From contig NZ_JBCLNF010000003.1 of NCBI RefSeq assembly GCF_039062465.1, positions 62,001 through 126,000 of the forward strand: DNA of 64,000 nucleotides, in the 5' to 3' direction. Source of the stretch: Parolsenella sp958406235 (GTDB lineage Bacteria > Actinomycetota > Coriobacteriia > Coriobacteriales > Atopobiaceae). Shown piece after piece: positions 28,300 to 35,584 of the stretch. The notes beneath the pieces are model-generated. The model made no database searches. It had not been told where the DNA came from and worked only from the letters and a program-made list of their open reading frames with translations. The number at the start of each line of letters is the position of its first letter. Position 1 is the first letter of the stretch. A program made the position numbers and the translations under genes.

Positions 28300-29213
28300 T
28301 ACTGATTCTTCCTTTCTGCCCTGTCCCACGGCATACATGCCTTGCGAAGCACGGAGACGAGCCCCATGAGCAACAGGGAAAGGGCCGAGATGATGAGGAT
28401 GACGGCAAACATCTTGTCGTACGAATAGGACTTGCGAACACGCGTCATGTAGACGCCAAGGCCCACGAAGCCGCCGAGCCACTCGGAGACCACGGCACCC
28501 ACCACGGCATACGTCGCGCTGATCTTGAGGCCCGCGAAGAAGCTCTCCGCAGCGGCGGGCAGCTTCGCGTACCAGAAGATTTGGGCGCGCGTCGCGTTCA
28601 TAGTGCGCATGAGATCGATGACGTCCGGATCGACGCTGCGGAAGCCGCTTGCAAGCGACACGGTGACGGGGAAGAACGTCCCCAACACGACAAGCAGCAC
28701 CTTTGGCATCAACCCGTAGCCAAACCACAGCACGAGAAGCGGGGCGATGGCCACGGTGGGAATGGTCTGCGAGATGGTAACGATCGGGTCGAGCGCACGA
28801 TAGACGGCCTCGAAACGGTCCATGAGGACGGCGACGACGAAGCCCACGGCAACGCCTAGAACGAGGCCGAGAAGTGCCTCGGCAATCGTGACGCCCGAAT
28901 GGCTCACGAGCAGCGGGAGATCGGCCACGAGCGCCTGGACGACCTGCACCGGGCTCGGCAGCAGGTAGGTGGGAACGAGGCCCGCCATGCAGACGAGCTG
29001 CCACAACACGAGAAGCGCGGCGACCGTCAGCACCGGCGCGACCCAGCGTGCCCGAGGGTGCGCGGCCCCGTTGCCCGCATCGACCCGAACGGCTGTGGCG
29101 CCCTTCGTGGCCGCAAGGCCCGCAGCGGCGCTTTTCGTCGAGCTGCCGTTCGCGCGGCTTCCCGTCGAGGCGTCCCCGGTAGCCACGTCCTTGTCCTTCG
29201 AGCGCGAGACCAT
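28299..29213 (-). CDS. thiX: ABC transporter permease, thiamine-precursor uptake
   Basis: A 304-residue inner-membrane permease of the SsuC/TauC/ThiX group with about six transmembrane segments (first near residue 60) and the EAA-type loop FFAGLKISATYAVVGAVVSEW. The N-terminal 50 residues are Ala-, Gly- and Ser-rich and poorly conserved. It begins 3 nt after the stop of the upstream thiamine-binding gene and its last base overlaps the thiY start, so expression is tightly coupled. It forms the membrane channel for the ThiY/ThiZ partners. Confidence 0.9.
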   Translation of the reverse strand: MVSRSKDKDVATGDASTGSRANGSSTKSAAAGLAATKGATAVRVDAGNGAAHPRARWVAPVLTVAALLVLWQLVCMAGLVPTYLLPSPVQVVQALVADLPLLVSHSGVTIAEALLGLVLGVAVGFVVAVLMDRFEAVYRALDPIVTISQTIPTVAIAPLLVLWFGYGLMPKVLLVVLGTFFPVTVSLASGFRSVDPDVIDLMRTMNATRAQIFWYAKLPAAAESFFAGLKISATYAVVGAVVSEWLGGFVGLGVYMTRVRKSYSYDKMFAVILIISALSLLLMGLVSVLRKACMPWDRAERKNQ

Positions 29214-29216
29214 GGG

Positions 29217-29525
29217 CTAGTTCTCGTCCTGGTGGTACTTGCCGACCTTCTTCTCGGTGGAGAGGACGGCGCCATTCGGCTTGTAGTCGATCTTGGCGTA
29301 GGTCATGACCTGGCCGCAGCCAGCCTCGGCCGCCACGAGCTGGCAGCGCTTGAGGACCTCCATGCAGGTGTCATAGTCGCCCTCGATGGCGGTCTCGAAC
29401 GGGCCGACGTACGGGTTCACGTCGTACTTCTGGATCTCCTCGATGACGGCGTCGACCACGCGGATGACCTCGTCGTCGTTGGCGGCGTCCATCGGCAGGA
29501 CCTGAATCGCAACGCTACATTCCAT
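29217..29525 (-). CDS. MTH1187-family thiamine-binding protein
   Basis: A 102-residue protein of the MTH1187/YkoF-like fold: SVAIQVLPMDAANDDEVIRV at the start, VGPFETAIEGDYD in the middle, and a Cys-rich patch (TCMEVLKRCQLVAAEAGC). Members bind thiamine or hydroxymethyl-pyrimidine in the cytoplasm. It is the first gene after the TPP riboswitch, and its ribosome site (GCGAGG) can pair with CCTCGC just upstream. The ATG at 29525 is chosen on this basis. It may receive the imported precursor or shuttle it to thiamine synthesis enzymes. Confidence 0.88.
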   Translation of the reverse strand: MECSVAIQVLPMDAANDDEVIRVVDAVIEEIQKYDVNPYVGPFETAIEGDYDTCMEVLKRCQLVAAEAGCGQVMTYAKIDYKPNGAVLSTEKKVGKYHQDEN

Positions 29526-29530
29526 GCAAA

Positions 29531-29547
29531 CCTCGCTTTCCGCGAGG
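29531..29547 (-). promoter_or_regulatory. Ribosome-site hairpin, likely riboswitch expression platform
   Basis: On the minus strand CCTCGC, GGAAA and GCGAGG form a 6-bp hairpin 5 nt before the first thiamine gene. GCGAGG is the Shine-Dalgarno sequence, so the hairpin would block translation. It fits control by the TPP riboswitch upstream. Confidence 0.6.
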
Positions 29548-29629
29548 GTCCGAGCTCGCCGGGCGGCGCACCGCCAAACGAATCGGGGCCCTCGCCATTG
29601 GCGGGAGCCCCGTACATATCGCACGTATT

Positions 29630-29720
29630 GGTTCCCTACGCTGGCATTACCCAGATCAGGTTTTAGGTCAGGGCCGCAATCCTAGGCCCAATCTCAGCCG
29701 GCATGCGCCAGCCCCCCGTT
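29630..29720 (-). ncRNA. TPP riboswitch (THI element)
   Basis: On the minus strand the conserved core is present: GGGGGGCTGGCG, CCGGCTGAGAT, CCCTGACC, then ACCTGATCTGGGTAATGCC and AGCGTAGGGA. It lies about 105 nt before a thiamine-precursor transporter operon. A TATTAT hexamer (29730-29735) 10 bp upstream is a likely -10 box. TPP binding should reduce expression of the operon. Confidence 0.96.
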
Positions 29721-29902
29721 ACGGCACGAATAATAGCACGCCTCGGTTGCGATGGCACTCGTTTGCCTTCGCTACACACATCGCCAAATGAAGACGTGGC
29801 GCATCACCGTGCCGCGCGCGTCGGCGAGTGGCGACAGAAGGTGCCCCGCGGCGAGCTTCGCCACGCGACGTGCCCATCATCGCCGCCTGGCGCAATCCCA
29901 CA

Positions 29903-30748
29903 TCAGCACCAGTAGATGGGATTTCCGGTTTCCACCGACGCAACGAGAAGAGACCGTATCCTCTCCGCGGTGTAGTAACGACCCTCATACATGAACGGAG
30001 CCTCCCGTGGTTCAACCCAGAATTCCCTAGACACCTTGGGCGCATCATACGGGCCGACGGAATTCGTGATACGGAAGCTCTCACCGGTTTCGGAAAGGAA
30101 CACCGTCATCGGTTGGTCTCCGTTTTCATAGACGGGGCCCACCGGCTCCTGTCTGAATCTACGGCTCACATACTCGCTACCGCCCACAATGAAATGGATG
30201 CTGTCTCCAACCATCCATATTTGGTAGCAGGGCGACATCGTCATTGGGTATGAACCGCAATCCGCAGACGTCCAGAGAGGCTCTTCTGAGTCATCACACA
30301 TCAAGGCATGGAAAACGAGGGTCTTGGCCCTTTCCACTAAGTCATCGATTTCTTTGATTGCGCTGGACGCCAAGGCGACAGGATAGCTACCCCCGTTTCC
30401 ATTCGGGATTAATTGGGAAAGGGCTGGATAGCGTTCTCCTCCGCCAAGTTCCTCGACAATGGATTGGAACTTGCGCACCCCAGGCCAATTAGATACCCAC
30501 TCAGATAGATACTCACCGTCTTCGTGCTCGCAGGCGTGGAGGGTCCAGGAGTGAAAAGCGTCATCTAGCTTTCCATACAGCTCAATGTACCTAGAATAGC
30601 CAAGCTCCTCGCAATACCTATCAAGCCTGCGAGAACAGATATAGCCCTCCTCGTCTCGATAGAGGTCATCCATGCGGAATGGCTCAGGCGGACGAGAAAT
30701 GCGCCCCTCTTCGAAGCAATTGCAAGGCACAAAGGCATCAAGTCCCAT
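29903..30748 (-). CDS. Uncharacterised protein, low-GC gene
   Basis: A 281-residue soluble protein I do not recognise as an enzyme. It begins MGLDAFVPCNCFEEGRISRP, a start with paired Cys shared by a group of uncharacterised bacterial proteins. It is rich in acidic and aromatic residues (ACEHEDGEYLSEW; YVSRRFRQEP) and has no signal peptide or membrane segment. GGGAG, 5 nt upstream, sets the ATG at 30748. Its base composition is visibly lower in G+C than the neighbours, suggesting transfer. An immunity-type or small regulatory role is a guess only. It sits alone between the thiamine operon and a Ser-rich membrane protein. Confidence 0.75.
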   Translation of the reverse strand: MGLDAFVPCNCFEEGRISRPPEPFRMDDLYRDEEGYICSRRLDRYCEELGYSRYIELYGKLDDAFHSWTLHACEHEDGEYLSEWVSNWPGVRKFQSIVEELGGGERYPALSQLIPNGNGGSYPVALASSAIKEIDDLVERAKTLVFHALMCDDSEEPLWTSADCGSYPMTMSPCYQIWMVGDSIHFIVGGSEYVSRRFRQEPVGPVYENGDQPMTVFLSETGESFRITNSVGPYDAPKVSREFWVEPREAPFMYEGRYYTAERIRSLLVASVETGNPIYWC

Positions 30749-31072
30749 TCTTCTCCCTTTTTCGCGGGCTATCAAAGAGAGAGTAAAACCACTTGTGGAC
30801 ACTAATTGGCCCAGAGCGACCAGCATTCATTTTGGTGTCCAACGGAACCAAAGACAGGCCCGCGGGAGCTCCGGCGGCGATGCCATGCGTCACTCACGCC
30901 ACCCTCGCACCATCCCGCACTCCGAGCCTTGTCGTCTCCGCGTCGCCCTCGTTTCGCACCGTCGCGCATCTTGCGAATTCGTGAGGATTACTTCACATGG
31001 GCGGGACCCGCTGACAATCCGGGTACGTATTCCCTACAGCAAAAAACGAAGGAACGCAGGAAGCGAACGTGC
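30749..31072. other. 324-bp divergent intergenic region
   Basis: Lies between the divergent low-GC gene and the Ser/Gly-rich membrane protein gene. No promoter, RNA or small gene could be assigned with confidence. Confidence 0.3.
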
Positions 31073-32080
31073 ATGGCTCAGTCTAATGATCGCAACACGA
31101 AGGGCGGACTCTTCGACGATTTCTCGCTCTCGACCGTCATTGCAAGCGGTCTAGCAGCAGGAACATCATTTGCTCTCTCCTCGCAGATTGGCCTCGCTGG
31201 CTCGCTTATCGGTGTCGTCATAGGCGGTCTCGCATCCGCCGCGGCGTCACAGATCTACAAGTCCATCCTCAAGGCCTCGGCGGAGAAGCTCTCGTCGAAT
31301 GATGGCGAGACGAGCTCCGTCGCCATCGACGGCCAGGCTCCCCATGACGATAGCGATTCGACGCGCGTCGTAGACAGCACCCGCATCACCGATAGGACGC
31401 GCTTCGTAGACAGCGCCCGCTTTGCCGACAAGACGCGCGCCCTTGACAACTCGCACGACGATGCCCTCAAGCGCGGAGCTTCCGGCGCCGACGCGACCAT
31501 CCCCAGCCAACCGCGCGCGGCGTCGGTCTCAGGCAGCAGCCACATCAAGGAATACGCCGAGACGGGCACGCCCATCGCGCCGGTAGCCATACGTGCCGCC
31601 GCCCACCGACGCGAGCGCGACGTCATACGCCGTAGAGCGACCATATTCATGGCCGCGGCATCCATCATCGCGGTGCTCGTCTTCGCGCTCGTCGTCAGCA
31701 TCGCGACCAAGGGCGAGGGCATCGGCAGCTCCACCACCATCGTGGTCGAAGCGCCACAGACGACGCAGGCCGCCACCGGGACCGCTACGACGCACAAGCA
31801 CCCCGCCACGACCGAGGGGGCAAACGCCAGCCTGCAAGGTGGATCGAGCAGCAACCGGGACGAGGGTATGAGCTCGTCTTCCCCCTCAACGTCCGGTTCC
31901 TCGTCAAACCCCTCGAATGGTGGCTCGAACGACGGCAGCGCCTCGGACTCCAGTTCCAGCAAGCCCGAAAGCGATACCTCCAACTCCGGCTCCGCTTCGG
32001 ACTCGATTCACTCGAATGGCACGGCTAACGCCAACGGCTCGGGCGACACGGCAAGCGGATCCGGCAGTTCTGCGAAGTAG
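31073..32080 (+). CDS. Membrane protein with hexapeptide repeats and Ser/Gly-rich tail
   Basis: A 335-residue protein of unknown function. An N-terminal hydrophobic segment (about residues 23-60) is followed by a polar region with five six-residue repeats of the form T-R-x-x-D-polar (TRVVDS, TRITDR, TRFVDS, ARFADK, TRALDN; about 98-127). A second transmembrane helix (about 198-220, after a basic stretch RRERDVIRRR) leads into an extended tail of about 110 residues made mostly of Ser, Gly, Asn, Thr and Asp. The tail is probably extracellular and wall-spanning. The ATG at 31073 has AGGA about 11 nt upstream. It belongs to the small accessory block 29.9-34.5 kb. Confidence 0.7.
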   Translation: MAQSNDRNTKGGLFDDFSLSTVIASGLAAGTSFALSSQIGLAGSLIGVVIGGLASAAASQIYKSILKASAEKLSSNDGETSSVAIDGQAPHDDSDSTRVVDSTRITDRTRFVDSARFADKTRALDNSHDDALKRGASGADATIPSQPRAASVSGSSHIKEYAETGTPIAPVAIRAAAHRRERDVIRRRATIFMAAASIIAVLVFALVVSIATKGEGIGSSTTIVVEAPQTTQAATGTATTHKHPATTEGANASLQGGSSSNRDEGMSSSSPSTSGSSSNPSNGGSNDGSASDSSSSKPESDTSNSGSASDSIHSNGTANANGSGDTASGSGSSAK

Positions 32081-32178
32081 ATTCCGGCAGCGAATCAGCC
32101 CCTATGCAGCAGCCACCAGCAGCTAAGGCTCGCTTTGGCGCGCCCAGCGTCGAGACGGCACGCTGAGGCACCGGCTCC

Positions 32179-32309
32179 GAGGCACTCAGTAAGCGGCTTG
32201 CCAATCCAGGGAAACGCGCTCGATAACCGACCTCCAAGCAGGGATGGGCACTCGGTAACCGACTCGTCAATCAAGGACGAGGCACTTAGAAGATCGGCTC
32301 GTCGATGAT
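32179..32309 (-). repeat. Degenerate 33-bp tandem repeats at the 3' end of the Sel1 gene
   Basis: Four units with period 32-34 bp begin near 32179, 32213, 32245 and 32279; three share GGCACT and a following TCGTCAAT-like part, and the unit at 32213 is more diverged. The last unit includes the stop codon and final codons of the Sel1-repeat gene, so the array looks like copies of that gene's 3' end. Fills the gap between convergent genes. Confidence 0.75.
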
Positions 32310-33152
32310 CGCTCTGGCCCTCTCCTGGCCCTCGATGGCCTCCTCGAGGCGCTTGCGGTAGTAGGTCTGGCCGTTATCGATATCGATGCGAAGGCCAATC
32401 TCCGCCTGCTGGAAGAGTTGGAGGGCGCGCATGGGGTCGCACTTGACACCCGCAGACTCGCAGTCCTCGGATAGAAGCAGCTGGGCGATCCTGATGGCGG
32501 GCTGGGCAATCTCGACGATGTCCTCCGCAAGATCGAGGCTGCGGCTCCAGAGCTGATAGGCCTTGGCCATATCGCGCTCGACGAACTTGCCGCGACTGTA
32601 CATGTCGCCGAGCTTGTACGCCGCCTCGCTGGAATCAGCAAGCGCGGCAGCAAGGGCGTAGTACTGGTATGCCTTCTGATAATCACGCTCGCCGGTGCGG
32701 CCATACTCCCAGATGTAACCGAGATTGATGATGGACTGATAACAGCCGTGGTTCATCGCCATCTCATAGAGCTCCGCCGCCTTGGCATAATCCTGCTCGA
32801 CAAGCTCGCCCATGTAGTAGAGGGCACCAAGGTCATTCATGCAGGCAGCGTCACCGCGCGAGATGCCCATCTTGTAGCCGATGACGAGAAGCTTCGACAC
32901 GTCGTCGCTATCCGCTGCGGCCACGCAAATGCGCTGGTGGTTCCGCGCGACGAAGGCCACGAACGCTCCGGGCTCGCCCGAGAATGCCGCCTCCCCCATC
33001 TCCTGAAGGAGAGCATCGACATCCACGCAAGGCCCGCCATCAAGCAGGCGCTCAATGGCGCCACGCTCATCAGCCGTTAGCTCGACATTCGCAATCCTTG
33101 CAGCGCGCATCTCCTCTTCAAGCGTCGCTGCGTACTTGCTCTCATCCACCAT
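32286..33152 (-). CDS. Sel1-like repeat (TPR-type) protein
   Basis: A 288-residue soluble protein with at least three Sel1-like helical repeats: ACMNDLGALYYMGELVEQDYAKAAELYEMA, then SIINLGYIWEYGRTGERDYQKAYQYYALA, then AAYKLGDMYSRGKFVERDMAKAYQLW (listed as successive units, roughly residues 105-215). Such solenoids mediate protein-protein contact in signalling and secretion. GGAGG before the ATG at 33152 sets the start; a TTG four codons upstream is not needed. No signal peptide, so cytoplasmic. Its function and partner are unknown. Confidence 0.85.
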   Translation of the reverse strand: MVDESKYAATLEEEMRAARIANVELTADERGAIERLLDGGPCVDVDALLQEMGEAAFSGEPGAFVAFVARNHQRICVAAADSDDVSKLLVIGYKMGISRGDAACMNDLGALYYMGELVEQDYAKAAELYEMAMNHGCYQSIINLGYIWEYGRTGERDYQKAYQYYALAAALADSSEAAYKLGDMYSRGKFVERDMAKAYQLWSRSLDLAEDIVEIAQPAIRIAQLLLSEDCESAGVKCDPMRALQLFQQAEIGLRIDIDNGQTYYRKRLEEAIEGQERARAIIDEPIF

Positions 33153-33393
33153 GGCTTCCTCCAACGGGGCCGTGTTCCATCGAAGATGAGTCCATTATAA
33201 GAAGGCTTTCGGACATTAATGGGAGTCCAACGCGAACGGCAAAAGCACTGCTACAAGCGGCCACGCGGACGTGCCGAGTTTCGCGCACACGCGAGCTAGC
33301 TGGTACGATAAGCCAAGCGTGACTGATAAGTGACAGCCGCGGGCACGCGAGAGACCCCGGTGCCGCGCGGCGCGACCACGACCGAGGAGCACC

Positions 33394-34518
33394 ATGGCAC
33401 CCCTCAGCGAGAACGAGAAGAAGCAGATCCGACGCTACTGCATCTACCCCAAGGTCGCCCTCGTGGCGCTCGTCATGGCATTCGTGACGTGCCTCATGCT
33501 GGTCCCCCTCGAAATGATCGATGACCTAGTCTTCCATCACAAGGGCTTCCAGGACACGGGGCTCAACGTCATCCTCGCGCTTGTCGCCGTCAACCTCGTG
33601 GCCTTCTGCTTCTGGACCCTCCGCCCGAAGTTTGGCATGCGCGGCAAGCAGTGGCGCGCGCTACAGGAGAGGCTCGCCGCCTCGCGGCAGGAGACTGACC
33701 GCTCGGCACAGGTCGCTGCCGCCATAGGCGCGCAGGCAGCAGGGCGGCTGCTTAGCGACAGCGATTCCGACCTGGCAAAAGGCCTGGGCGGAGTCGCGCA
33801 GGTTGCCGGTGCCGTGGGCACCGTGCTGACCGTGGCGGACATCCTGTCGGAGACCTCGGCCAACGCCGAGGCGATGGCCGGCGCCTACGGCGTGCCCGTC
33901 CCGAACGTCAGGAGATGGAGGGTCGCGCTCGTGGTGCTGCCCATCGTCATCGCCATCGGGGCGTACGTCCCGCAGTACGCGCAGGCGAGTCGCGAGCTCG
34001 ACGCGCGCGTTGCCAGCGCCGCCGAGCGGATTGGCATCGCACGAGATGCGCTGACGGGCACCTGCGCCCGCGTCACGGCGGACGATCCCCGCGAGCGCTA
34101 CAAGGACTACGGCTACCACGTGATTGGCTACCTGCGCGAGTCCGAGGACGGCGTCCAGGAATCCTACGTCTACCTCGACTTTGACGACGAGGGCACGCTC
34201 ACCGACGTCAGTTATTGCACGGAGGTCGACGTGAGCACCACGCTCGAGGAGAGCCTCGACCAGGCCATGCGCGACATCGCGGAGCTCGGCGCGGCGCTCG
34301 ATGGGCTTGACGTGCCCGCCTCGAACGCAGGCCTGCTCGCGGAGCCGCGGGTACCGGACGATTTCCGCGAGGCGTTCCTCGCCGGCTCGCCCTACGAGAG
34401 CATTCGCACCTACTCGGACGACGGTCCCGTCAAGGCGTCATGCTCCTTCGACACAGAGCCTGAGGAGGAGTTTGACCAGTACACGCACCCGAGCATTCGG
34501 GTCTCGCTTCGGACCTGA
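33394..34518 (+). CDS. Uncharacterised membrane protein
   Basis: A 374-residue protein with no family I recognise. Two transmembrane helices lie at about residues 20-42 and 57-74, then an Ala/Gln-rich cytoplasmic region (about 85-160) with a glycine-rich amphipathic stretch, another transmembrane helix (about 178-198), and an acidic C-terminal domain of about 170 residues that is probably outside. GAGGAG precedes the ATG. The stop codon TGA lies inside palindromic repeat R3, so the last few residues may be determined by the repeat insertion. Part of the 29.9-34.5 kb accessory block. Confidence 0.7.
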   Translation: MAPLSENEKKQIRRYCIYPKVALVALVMAFVTCLMLVPLEMIDDLVFHHKGFQDTGLNVILALVAVNLVAFCFWTLRPKFGMRGKQWRALQERLAASRQETDRSAQVAAAIGAQAAGRLLSDSDSDLAKGLGGVAQVAGAVGTVLTVADILSETSANAEAMAGAYGVPVPNVRRWRVALVVLPIVIAIGAYVPQYAQASRELDARVASAAERIGIARDALTGTCARVTADDPRERYKDYGYHVIGYLRESEDGVQESYVYLDFDDEGTLTDVSYCTEVDVSTTLEESLDQAMRDIAELGAALDGLDVPASNAGLLAEPRVPDDFREAFLAGSPYESIRTYSDDGPVKASCSFDTEPEEEFDQYTHPSIRVSLRT

Positions 34519-34542
34519 AAAAGGGACTGTCCCTTTTTCAGG
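34514..34542. repeat. Palindromic repeat R3 (CCTGAA arm)
   Basis: Arms CCTGAAAAAGGG and CCCTTTTTCAGG around ACTGT, followed by TTTT. It begins with the stop codon of the upstream membrane protein gene. It sits between convergent genes and could terminate both. Confidence 0.9.
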
Positions 34543-34551
34543 TTTTGCTGC

Positions 34552-35508
34552 CTATACGTGGGCGGCGCGCATGTCTCCCTGGGCCCAGGCGTAGTTCATC
34601 TGCGTCCTCGCCGTACGGCCGATCACACCCGCGCCCTTGGCGGGGACGACGATGACGCCGCCGTTGCCTCCCCTGCCGTCCACGGCGGAGAGCATCGCCT
34701 CGGCAGCCTCACTCGGGGTCTCGCCCGCAAGCGCGACGCGCGCGTGAATCTGGTACGCCGAGGACTCCTGGATGAACTTCTCCCCCGTTCCGGTGCAGCT
34801 CACGGCCACGCTGCCTTGGTTCGCATAGGTTCCGGCGCCGATGACGGGCGAGTCTCCCACGCGACCAGGCATCTGGCCCGTGATGCCGCCAGTTGACGTG
34901 CCCGCGGCGATGCGCCCGTTGACGTCACGCGCCACGGCACCCACCGTGCCATGGCGCGTCGCGGAGTCGTCGCAGCCCGCCGACGCACGGGCACGGAATT
35001 CCTCGAGCTCGGCGAGGCGACGCTCGGTCACGAAGTAGGAGTTGTCAACCTGTTCGATTCCCCACTCCTCGAGCTGGGAAGCCGTGGGCTGGGAGAAGAG
35101 CACGTGCGGCGTGCGCTCCATAACCGCGCGAGCGACGTCGATGGGGTGCTTCGCCGTCGTGAGGCCGCAGGCGGCGCCGCAGGAGCCATCGCCAAGCATG
35201 AGGCTGCTATCGAGGGCGGCCGTGCCGTCTAGCGTGAGCGCGGCGCCGTGGGCACAGTTGAAGCAGGGGGCATCTTCCATGACGTGGATGGCCGCGATGA
35301 CGGCCTCCTCGGCAGGCGCACCAGCCGCGAGCTGGGCATATCCCGCCTCAACCGCGCGAGCGAGGGCAGCTTCGGTCTCTGCTGCCCGCTCGGGCGTCAT
35401 CTCGTGGAGGCGCCTGCCCGCGCCGCCGTGAATGACAAGCAGCGGGCCATCTCCGCCAACCTCAATGACATCCGGCATCTCGACCGATTCGACTACCTGC
35501 GCCTTCAT
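34552..35508 (-). CDS. Isoaspartyl peptidase / type 2 L-asparaginase (Ntn hydrolase)
   Basis: A 318-residue N-terminal-nucleophile hydrolase. The nucleophile is Thr188 in RHGTVGAV, which should become the new N-terminus of the beta chain after self-cleavage; the beta chain carries the GTSTGGITG and PGRVGDSPVIGAGTYA segments. It removes isoaspartyl dipeptides or asparagine. The ATG at 35508 with GGGGAG is preferred to a GTG eight codons upstream. Downstream is the R3 palindrome, 9 bp from the stop codon. dnaE lies 76 bp downstream of nothing in common, so it is probably an independent gene. Confidence 0.9.
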   Translation of the reverse strand: MKAQVVESVEMPDVIEVGGDGPLLVIHGGAGRRLHEMTPERAAETEAALARAVEAGYAQLAAGAPAEEAVIAAIHVMEDAPCFNCAHGAALTLDGTAALDSSLMLGDGSCGAACGLTTAKHPIDVARAVMERTPHVLFSQPTASQLEEWGIEQVDNSYFVTERRLAELEEFRARASAGCDDSATRHGTVGAVARDVNGRIAAGTSTGGITGQMPGRVGDSPVIGAGTYANQGSVAVSCTGTGEKFIQESSAYQIHARVALAGETPSEAAEAMLSAVDGRGGNGGVIVVPAKGAGVIGRTARTQMNYAWAQGDMRAAHV

Positions 35509-35584
35509 GGCTCCCCTTCCGTCTGTCGTCACGTGAATGATAGCCGTCCCGCCGCTGCGGGAGAGCCACGCGCCGGCCGTTTGC

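Noticed and set aside
34514..34542. Ordinary rho-independent terminators for each palindrome
   Set aside because: As a sole explanation it fails: the same core appears at ten places, often paired, including inside leaders (54963-55032), which simple terminators do not explain.
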